Part shown: one piece after another, positions 5,712-10,074 of the stretch
How positions within the stretch are numbered: the stretch's first letter is position 1
Layout of the letters: the number at the start of each line of letters is the position of its first letter
DNA from: Paracoccaceae bacterium
GTDB lineage: Bacteria > Pseudomonadota > Alphaproteobacteria > Rhodobacterales > Rhodobacteraceae
Direction of reading: 5' to 3'
Length of the DNA: 10,074 nt
Assembly (NCBI GenBank): GCA_023260935.1
Contig: JALQTL010000097.1
Location: 1-10,074 of the forward strand
The notes under the pieces: model-generated
What the model was told of the DNA's origin: nothing
Databases searched by the model: none
Seen by the model: only the letters and a program-made list of their open reading frames with translations
Made by a program: the position numbers and the translations under genes

Positions 5712-6911
5712 ATGGACAGCATTGAAACCGATATCCTGATTTCCGGCGGCGGTGTCGCCGGGCTGACCGCGGCGGCGGCCTTTGGCAGCGCCGGCTATCG
5801 CGTCATCTGCTTGGACCCCACCCCCCCGGTCATGGCCGCCGATCAGGCCGGGGCCGATCTGCGCAGCACCGCTTTCCTGCACCCGTCCATCCCCGTGCTT
5901 CAGGCCGCGGGCCTTTGGGAACGGCTGGAACCCCATGCCGCCGCCTTGCAGATCATGCGCATCGTCGATGCCGGCGGACCGGAACCCGAACCCCGCATCG
6001 TCAAGGATTTCGACGCCGCCGATCTGTCAGACCTGCCCTTTGGCTGGAACTTGCCGAACTGGCTGCTGCGGCGGGAAATGGTGGCACGGCTTGCGGAACT
6101 GCCGAACGTCGATTTCCGGCCCGGCACGGCCACCCAACGCCTGTTGACCCGCGAGACCGAGGCACTGGCCACCCTGTCCGATGGCACGCGTGTCCGTGCC
6201 CGCCTTGTGATCGGGGCAGATGGCCGCGACTCGCTGGTGCGCCGGGCGCTCGACATCCCTGTGCAGACCATCCGATACGGGCAAAAGGCGCTTGCCTTTG
6301 CCGTCACCCACCCCATCCCGCACAACAACGTCTCGACCGAGATTCACCGATCAGGCGGCCCTTTCACGCTGGTGCCGCTGCCAGACCGCGACGGCATGCC
6401 CTCCTCTGCCGTGGTCTGGATGGAAACGGGGCCGAATGTCGCCCGCCTTCAGGCCCTGCCCGTGGCTGAATTCGAAGCCGAGATGAACCAGCGCTCGTGC
6501 CATATCCTTGGCCCGCTGACGCTGGCCAGCCAGTTGACCGTCTGGCCCATCATCAGCCAGATCGCCAGCCGGATGTCGGGCGAACGCTGCGCCCTGATGG
6601 CCGAGGCGGCGCATGTGATGCCCCCAATAGGCGCACAGGGCCTGAACATGAGCCTGGCCGACCTGCGCGTGCTTCTGGAACTGGCCAAGGCTACGCCGGA
6701 CGATTTGGGAAGTGCGGCCATGCTGGATGCCTATCACAGCCAGCGGCACCTTGACGTGCAGGCCCGTATTCGCGGCATCGACATGCTGAACCGCGCCTCG
6801 ATGATGGGCGCGCAAGGCTTGCGAGACCTGCGCGCCACGGCGCTGAATGCGCTTTATTCTGTGCCCCCCGTGCGCAAGACGCTGATGCGCGCAGGGCTGG
6901 GCCTGCGCTGA
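5712..6911 (+). CDS. UbiH/UbiF/UbiL family FAD-dependent monooxygenase (ubiquinone biosynthesis)
   Basis: A 399-residue flavin hydroxylase of the UbiH/COQ6 family, predicted to hydroxylate the ring of a ubiquinone precursor at the inner membrane. The N-terminal Rossmann fold has GGGVAG (12-17); GADGRDS (168-174) is the DG motif contacting FAD and NAD(P)H. The third FAD motif reads AEAAHVMPPIGAQGLN (297-312). Here the usual GDAAH is AEAAH, which I associate from memory with alphaproteobacterial members, while PPIGAQGLN is kept. Several regioselectivities exist in this family (UbiH, UbiF, UbiI, UbiL, UbiM), and sequence reading alone cannot choose among them; UbiL is the usual alphaproteobacterial type. 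The ATG at 5712 has a strong GGGGAGG (5700-5706) 5 nt upstream. It is convergent with the aminotransferase, with an 18-nt gap. Length and motif order are normal. Confidence 0.88.
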   Translation: MDSIETDILISGGGVAGLTAAAAFGSAGYRVICLDPTPPVMAADQAGADLRSTAFLHPSIPVLQAAGLWERLEPHAAALQIMRIVDAGGPEPEPRIVKDFDAADLSDLPFGWNLPNWLLRREMVARLAELPNVDFRPGTATQRLLTRETEALATLSDGTRVRARLVIGADGRDSLVRRALDIPVQTIRYGQKALAFAVTHPIPHNNVSTEIHRSGGPFTLVPLPDRDGMPSSAVVWMETGPNVARLQALPVAEFEAEMNQRSCHILGPLTLASQLTVWPIISQIASRMSGERCALMAEAAHVMPPIGAQGLNMSLADLRVLLELAKATPDDLGSAAMLDAYHSQRHLDVQARIRGIDMLNRASMMGAQGLRDLRATALNALYSVPPVRKTLMRAGLGLR

Positions 6912-6929
6912 GACCGGGGACGGCGGCGC

Positions 6930-8054
6930 CTAAAGCACCGCCTCCACCGCCCGCTGCAAACGTGCAACTGTGCCCGGCACATCCTTCAGCTTGTCCAACC
7001 CGAAAAGACCAAGGCGAAAGGTCTTGAACTCCGGCCCCTCGCCCACCTGCAAGGGCACGCCGGCAGCTATCTGCAACCCTTCGGCGCGAAACTTCGCCCC
7101 GTTCTGCACGGCCGGATCGTCGGTATAGCTGACCACCACGCCGGGCGCGCCAAAGCCCTCTGCCGCCACCGAGCGCACCCCCCGCGCGGCCAGCATCTCG
7201 CGCACGGCAGCCCCCAGTGCCCATTGTGCGGCCTTCGCCTCTGCAAACCCCATTTCCCGCGTTTCCGCCATGGCATCTCGAAAGCCCATGATCGCATCGG
7301 TGGGCATGGTGGCATGATAGGCATGCCCGCCCGCCTCATAGGCTGCCATGATCGCACGCCATTTCTTCAGGTCGATCGCAAAGCTGTTCGACATGGTTTC
7401 CTCCAGCCTCGCTTCTGCCGCGGGGCTCAGCATCACCACCCCGGCCGAGGGCGAAGCTGACCAGCCCTTCTGCGGGGCGGAAATCAGCACATCCACCCCG
7501 GTGGCGGCCATGTCCACCCAGATGCAGCCGCTGGCGATACAATCCAGCACCATCAGCGCCCCCACCTCATGCGCGGCGGCTGCCATGGCCTGAATATAAT
7601 CATCGGGCAGGATGATGCCGGCACTGGTTTCCACATGCGGGGCAAAGACGGCTTCGGGCCGCGTCTCGCGGATGCGAGCCACCACCTCTTCGATAGGGGG
7701 CGGGGCATAGGGCGCGCGGACATCGTTGCCGGTCTGCCGGGCCATCACGACCGAAACCTCGCGCGCAAAACCCCCGGCCTCGAAGATCTGGCTCCAGCGA
7801 TAGGAAAACCAGCCATTGCGCAGCACAAGCACCCGGCCCTGACCAAACTGGCGGGCCACCGCTTCCATCGCATAGGTACCGCCCCCGGGCACAAGCGCGA
7901 CGGCGCTGCCGTGATAGACCTCCTTCAGCATGCCCGACACATCGCGCATGGCCTGCTGAAACCGGGCAGACATGTGGTTCAGGCTGCGGTCGGTAAAGAC
8001 CACCGAAAATTCTTCCAATCCATCGGGGTCGATATGGGCGTGCAATGCTGGCAT
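6930..8054 (-). CDS. Class-V aminotransferase (alanine/serine-glyoxylate aminotransferase-like)
   Basis: A 374-residue fold-type I PLP enzyme. The Schiff-base lysine is Lys196 in 'SAPQKGWSASP'. Asp171 in 'MVLDCIASG' should contact the PLP ring nitrogen, and PGGGT (56-60) forms the phosphate cup. Arg in 'FKTFRLGLFG' near the C-terminus is the likely carboxylate anchor. The family includes alanine-glyoxylate, serine-glyoxylate and serine-pyruvate aminotransferases, so an amino acid donor and a small 2-oxo acid acceptor are expected, but the exact pair is not predictable. The ATG at 8054 has AGGAG (8064-8068 on the plus-strand numbering) 9 nt upstream. It lies downstream of, and in the same direction as, the two Lrp/AsnC genes, separated by a 119-nt gap that holds hairpins, so it probably has its own promoter but may belong to their regulon. 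Confidence 0.9.
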   Translation of the reverse strand: MPALHAHIDPDGLEEFSVVFTDRSLNHMSARFQQAMRDVSGMLKEVYHGSAVALVPGGGTYAMEAVARQFGQGRVLVLRNGWFSYRWSQIFEAGGFAREVSVVMARQTGNDVRAPYAPPPIEEVVARIRETRPEAVFAPHVETSAGIILPDDYIQAMAAAAHEVGALMVLDCIASGCIWVDMAATGVDVLISAPQKGWSASPSAGVVMLSPAAEARLEETMSNSFAIDLKKWRAIMAAYEAGGHAYHATMPTDAIMGFRDAMAETREMGFAEAKAAQWALGAAVREMLAARGVRSVAAEGFGAPGVVVSYTDDPAVQNGAKFRAEGLQIAAGVPLQVGEGPEFKTFRLGLFGLDKLKDVPGTVARLQRAVEAVL

Positions 8055-8106
8055 TCTGGGGCTCTCCTCTGTCTCGCCGACATTACCCTATTCCGACGGC
8101 GCGAAA

Positions 8107-8173
8107 ACCCTTTCATCTGGTCAAAATATCCCCCGAGGGGCATCCGCAGGACGCGGGGGGCAGACAGCCCCGC
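8107..8173 (-). terminator. Hairpin plus 'GGGGATATTTT' module after the Lrp/AsnC pair
   Basis: Read on the minus strand, GCGGGG (8168-8173) pairs with CCCCGC (8153-8158) directly after the second regulator's stop codon. A second GC-rich dyad, CCCC-TC-GGGG (8131-8140), is followed by GATATTTTGACCAGATGAAAG. This looks like bidirectional-style intergenic sequence that I recall as very common between Rhodobacterales genes; that is from memory. It probably ends transcription of the regulator pair and isolates the aminotransferase gene. Confidence 0.42.
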
Positions 8174-8632
8174 TCAGGCCAGTGGTCCGGGGCGCGACTC
8201 TTCGGTCAAAAGCACATTCGCCTCGACCTGCCCCACCCCGGGCAGGGTCATGATCCGCCGCCGAAGAACCCTCTCGAAATCGGCAATGTCACGGGCCACC
8301 ACCCGCAGGCGGTAATCGAACAGGCCCAGCACATGCTGCACCACCTGCACTTCCGGAATAGCCGTAACCGCGCGTTCGAAATCCTCCAGACTGACGCGGC
8401 CCTTGGTGGCCAGCTTCACCCCAAGAAACACCGTCACCCCGAAACCTAAGGCCGCCCTGTCCACCTCTACCCGCCGCCCGGCCAGCACCCCGGCCTCTTC
8501 CAGCCGCCGGATGCGTCGCCAGGCTGCGGGCTGGGAAAGGGAAAGGCGGCGCCCGACCTCTCCCGCCGACAGCATGCCATCCAGTGCAAGCGCACGCAGG
8601 ATCGCCCGGTCGGTATCATCAAGGTCGATCAC
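8174..8632 (-). CDS. Lrp/AsnC family transcriptional regulator (second of a pair)
   Basis: A 152-residue feast/famine regulator. The N-terminal winged HTH covers about residues 3-60 (MIDLDDTDRAILRAL, then the recognition region 'LSLSQPAAWRRIRRLEEAGV'). The C-terminal RAM ligand-sensing and oligomerisation domain covers ~65-145, with 'LGLFDYRLRVVARD' as the effector-loop segment. It starts with GTG at 8632, and its first four bases (GTGA) contain the stop of the upstream paralogue, so the two are translationally coupled. Such proteins usually bind amino acids and form dimers to octamers. The position across from ilvC suggests control of branched-chain amino acid synthesis, and possibly of the aminotransferase gene downstream. 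The pair differs enough in sequence to be an old duplication; co-assembly into mixed oligomers is plausible but inferred. Confidence 0.92.
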   Translation of the reverse strand: MIDLDDTDRAILRALALDGMLSAGEVGRRLSLSQPAAWRRIRRLEEAGVLAGRRVEVDRAALGFGVTVFLGVKLATKGRVSLEDFERAVTAIPEVQVVQHVLGLFDYRLRVVARDIADFERVLRRRIMTLPGVGQVEANVLLTEESRPGPLA

Positions 8633-9087
8633 AGCGGCAGCCCCCCGACATCCTTGATGGTGGCAATCAGCATCAGCGCCTCCAGTTCCGCGATATGCGG
8701 CAGGGTCAGGATGCGGCGGCGGTAAATCTCCTGATACTGAGCCATGTCGCGGGCGATGACGTTCAGCCGCACATCGACACGGCCAAGGAAGGTTTCGATG
8801 GCCACCACTTCCGGCACCTCGCGGGCGGCAACGATGAATTCGTCAAAGGCACGCGGGTTGGTCTTGTCCAGCGTGAAGCGCAAGGAAACCTCCACCGCGT
8901 ATCCAAGCGCGCGCCAATCGATCACCGCAGCTTCGGACCGGATCACGCCGGCATCGCGCAACCGTTCCAGCCGCCGCCACAGGGTTGCCGGTGTCACGCC
9001 TGCGCGGTCTGCCAGCGTGGCACGGTCCTGCCCCGGATCATCCAGATAATGCCGCAGGATACGCCGGTCGGCCGCATCAATCTGCAT
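8629..9087 (-). CDS. Lrp/AsnC family transcriptional regulator (first of a pair)
   Basis: A 152-residue Lrp/AsnC protein with the same architecture as its downstream partner: winged HTH (MQIDAADRRILRHYLDD, then 'RAGVTPATLWRRLERLRDAG') and RAM domain with 'LGRVDVRLNVIARD'. The ATG at 9087 gives the family-typical start and is preceded by TGGAAAAATC. The frame extends six codons to a TTG at 9105, but that start lacks a ribosome site. Its stop overlaps the GTG of the second regulator by 4 nt. It is divergent from ilvC across 127 nt. An A/T-tract element repeated in that gap overlaps its own start codon and ribosome site, which fits autorepression, a common behaviour of Lrp-type genes. Confidence 0.92.
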   Translation of the reverse strand: MQIDAADRRILRHYLDDPGQDRATLADRAGVTPATLWRRLERLRDAGVIRSEAAVIDWRALGYAVEVSLRFTLDKTNPRAFDEFIVAAREVPEVVAIETFLGRVDVRLNVIARDMAQYQEIYRRRILTLPHIAELEALMLIATIKDVGGLPL

Positions 9088-9157
9088 GATTTTTCCATTC
9101 TTCAAGAGAACTGCGCATGATATTTTTCACGACTGGCCAAGATTGTCAAAAAATGCA
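9084..9157. promoter_or_regulatory. Three copies of an A/T-tract element, candidate Lrp/AsnC operators
   Basis: GCATGATTTTTC (9084-9095) is repeated directly as GCATGATATTTTTC (9115-9128), 31 nt or about three helical turns on. It occurs again inverted as GTCAAAAAATGC (9145-9156). The second and third copies form a dyad centred near 9137. Lrp-type proteins bind phased, A/T-rich, loosely palindromic sites on one DNA face, so this is the expected operator form. The copies overlap the regulator's start region and its promoter candidate, and lie upstream of ilvC. Confidence 0.45.
9120..9149 (-). promoter_or_regulatory. Candidate promoter for the Lrp/AsnC pair
   Basis: On the minus strand a perfect -35 hexamer TTGACA (9144-9149) is followed 18 nt later by a weak -10, AAATAT (9120-9125). 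The predicted start near 9113 leaves a short leader before the ATG at 9087. Both hexamers fall inside the repeated A/T elements, so a protein bound there would block the promoter. Confidence 0.38.
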
Positions 9158-9214
9158 CGCGATCACGCCGGACTGCCCCTATTGTCCACGCCATCATCAA
9201 GGAAAGGGACCGCC

Positions 9215-9919
9215 ATGCGCGTCTATTATGATCGTGACTGCGACATCAACCTGATCAAGGACAAGAAGGTTGCCATCCTCGGCTATGGCAGCCAAGGCCA
9301 CGCCCATGCGCTGAACCTGCGCGATTCGGGCGCAAAGAACATCGTCGTGGCGCTGCGCCCCGGCTCGGCCTCGGCCAAGAAATGCGAAGCCGAAGGGCTG
9401 AAGGTGATGGATATCGCCGCCGCCGCCGCTTGGTGTGACCTGATCATGTTCACCATGCCCGATGAATTGCAGGCCGAGACCTACAAGAAATATGTGCATG
9501 ATAACCTGCGTGAAGGTTCGGCGATTGCCTTTGCCCATGGCCTGAACGTGCATTTCGGCCTGATCGAGCCGAAGCCTGGTGTTGACGTCATCATGATGGC
9601 ACCCAAAGGGCCCGGCCACACCGTGCGCGGCGAATACACCAAGGGCGGCGGCGTGCCCTGCCTCGTCGCCGTCCACCAGGACGCGACCGGCAAGACGTGG
9701 GCGCGGATCATGACCGCTAGCCCGATCGGTGACGCCGTGGCGGCGAAGGCGATCATCGCCGAGTGCTGCAAGCATCTTGGGGTGGAGGCTCCGACCGGGG
9801 TGACGTTGCGGGGGATGATCGACCTGCTGTCGTTCGACCCGGTTGAGACGATCCCGACGCAGTTCACCGATGGGCTGCCCGACCCAAAAGTGACGGATTC
9901 CGATCAGGCGACGACCTGA
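9215..9919 (+). CDS. ilvC: Ketol-acid reductoisomerase, 5' part only, fused in frame to foreign sequence
   Basis: The first 160 residues are a textbook class-I ketol-acid reductoisomerase, the NADPH enzyme of valine, leucine and isoleucine synthesis: MRVYYDRDCDINLIKDKKVA, dinucleotide loop GYGSQGHA (23-30), His108 in FAHGLN, Lys131 in MAPKGPG. After 'VAVHQDATGK' (codon 160, ending 9694) similarity stops abruptly. Ordinary IlvC would continue with about 180 residues of the knotted helical domain carrying the Mg-binding Asp and Glu residues. Instead 74 unrelated residues follow to a TGA at 9917-9919. The chimera cannot be an active reductoisomerase. The ATG at 9215 has AAGGAAAGGG (9199-9208) upstream, so the start is certain; the frame is also open upstream to 9086. 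The join could be biological or an assembly artefact. It is divergent from the Lrp/AsnC pair, a likely regulator of the intact gene. Confidence 0.93.
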   Translation: MRVYYDRDCDINLIKDKKVAILGYGSQGHAHALNLRDSGAKNIVVALRPGSASAKKCEAEGLKVMDIAAAAAWCDLIMFTMPDELQAETYKKYVHDNLREGSAIAFAHGLNVHFGLIEPKPGVDVIMMAPKGPGHTVRGEYTKGGGVPCLVAVHQDATGKTWARIMTASPIGDAVAAKAIIAECCKHLGVEAPTGVTLRGMIDLLSFDPVETIPTQFTDGLPDPKVTDSDQATT

Positions 9920-10014
9920 TCGTGTTGTGTGCTCGCAAGTTCGGCTGGCCGCCCGATGTGGTGCGCCGGCAGAGTCGTCGCGACCTGATGTTGTTGGTCG
10001 AGGCATGGCAGTGA
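9710..10014 (+). CDS. Tail assembly chaperone pair with -1 frameshift (gpG/gpGT type), probably 5'-truncated
   Basis: Zero frame: from the first in-frame ATG (9710) 69 residues, MTASPIGDAVAAKAII to SDQATT, stop 9917-9919. After a -1 slip at CCCAAAA (9883-9889), reading continues AGT GAC GGA and yields a 41-residue extension containing 'LIVLCARKFGWPPDVV' and 'RRDLMLLVEAWQ', stop 10012-10014; the fusion would have 101 residues. In lambda-like phages gpG and the frameshift product gpGT are tail assembly chaperones encoded just before the tape-measure gene, and the -1 frameshift is widely conserved. The extension has the FGW(x)PDVVRRQ look I associate with such phage proteins; this is from memory. 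The ATG at 9710 has no ribosome site and lies 15 nt after the ilvC join, so the real gene probably began upstream and is truncated. The frame matches that of ilvC. Confidence 0.5.
9883..9922 (+). promoter_or_regulatory. Programmed -1 ribosomal frameshift signal: slippery heptamer and hairpin
   Basis: C-CCA-AAA (9883-9889) fits X-XXY-YYZ exactly in the zero frame, so both P- and A-site tRNAs can re-pair after a -1 slip. Eleven nt downstream, CGATCAGG (9901-9908) and CCTGATCG (9915-9922) form a perfect 8-bp stem with the 6-nt loop CGACGA, enclosing the zero-frame stop. The spacing is slightly longer than the usual 5-9 nt. Confidence 0.6.
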
Positions 10015-10028
10015 AGGGTGGTGCGTGA

Positions 10029-10074
10029 ATGGCTGTCGGACGAGACGCTAAGGCCACCTTCACTGCGATCGTCA
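10029..10074 (+). CDS. Start of a downstream phage gene, possibly the tape-measure protein (partial)
   Basis: An ATG at 10029 opens a frame reading MAVGRDAKATFTAIV to the window edge. AAGGG (10014-10018) lies 10 nt upstream, and the gene starts 14 nt after the -1 frame stop at 10012-10014. In tailed phages the gene following the frameshifted chaperone pair is normally the tail tape measure. Only 15 residues are visible, so the identity rests on position. A GTG at 10021 in another frame is also open to the edge. Confidence 0.4.
   Translation, partial: MAVGRDAKATFTAIV

Larger units (their letters stand above)
9695..10074 (+). mobile_element. Phage-like tail gene segment joined to ilvC, running off the window
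   Basis: From 9695 the sequence shows a short zero-frame ORF end, an overlapping -1 frame ORF, a slippery heptamer with downstream hairpin, and a new ATG at 10029. This is the gene order of tailed-phage tail assembly chaperones before the tape-measure gene. Codon choice also shifts, with more TTG, GTG, ACG and CGG than in the adjacent ilvC codons. No integrase, att repeat, tRNA or inverted terminal repeat is visible at the join. A prophage or gene-transfer-agent fragment, or an unrelated phage joined by mis-assembly, all remain possible. Confidence 0.55.

Noticed and set aside
8174..9087. The AsnC-like pair as siroheme decarboxylase subunits (AhbA/AhbB type)
   Set aside because: Such enzymes are also paired Lrp-like proteins, but here there are no heme or nir genes nearby, both HTH regions look intact, and ilvC and operator-like repeats are adjacent. 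Regulators are the simpler reading.
9660..9720. Prophage attachment site within ilvC
   Set aside because: No direct repeat, tRNA, integrase gene or terminal inverted repeat is visible at the join, and tail genes are not normally adjacent to att sites.
9695..10074. Tail fragment assigned to a Rhodobacter-type gene transfer agent (g10/g10.1/g11 region)
   Set aside because: Gene order would fit, but the residues do not clearly match what I remember of those proteins. Without a search this cannot be claimed over an ordinary phage.
1..10074. CRISPR arrays, tRNA or rRNA genes, insertion sequences
   Set aside because: No regularly spaced repeats, cloverleaf-like segments, rRNA sequence or transposase motifs were seen on either strand.

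Overview
The window reads as chromosome of a GC-rich alphaproteobacterium, most likely Rhodobacterales (the Rhodobacter/Paracoccus/Gemmobacter group). This is inferred from protein character (CarA, IlvC, an alphaproteobacterial UbiH/UbiL-type hydroxylase, SDT1-type pyrimidine 5'-nucleotidase), from dense GC-rich coding, and from a CtrA-type box. No rRNA or tRNA is present, so the genus is not resolved.

Layout. 52-510 (-) is a YqeY/GatB-like protein, divergent from carA (690-1844, +); the gap between them holds two back-to-back promoter candidates and an inverted repeat. A perfect TTAA-N7-TTAAC box (1859-1874) precedes a 681-residue membrane glycosyltransferase (1913-3958, +) that carries an N-terminal MshEN-like domain. 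Its 3' end overlaps a convergent GntR/FCD regulator (3877-4539, -) by 82 nt. That regulator is divergent from a HAD pyrimidine 5'-nucleotidase (4656-5306, +). A 70-residue two-helix membrane protein (5392-5604, +), a terminator-like hairpin and a UbiH-family FAD monooxygenase (5712-6911, +) follow. On the minus strand are a class-V aminotransferase (6930-8054) and two translationally coupled Lrp/AsnC regulators (8174-8632 and 8629-9087), divergent from ilvC (9215 onward, +). The shared regulatory region contains repeated A/T-tract elements.

The main anomaly is at the right end. ilvC is normal for 160 codons and then, at about 9694/9695, switches in one step to unrelated sequence. The last ~380 bases look like a phage tail module: a zero-frame ORF ending at 9919, a -1 frame ORF ending at 10014, an in-frame slippery heptamer CCCAAAA (9883-9889), a perfect 8-bp hairpin 11 nt downstream of it, and the start of another gene at 10029. 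This is the arrangement of the tail assembly chaperone pair expressed by programmed -1 frameshifting just upstream of a tape-measure gene. No integrase, att repeat or tRNA is seen at the join, so it may be a real phage insertion or rearrangement, or a chimeric assembly join near the contig end.

The remaining genes are housekeeping or metabolic (pyrimidine/arginine, ubiquinone, branched-chain amino acids), with two points of regulatory interest: a possible CtrA and c-di-GMP controlled polysaccharide synthase, and a paired Lrp/AsnC switch facing ilvC.
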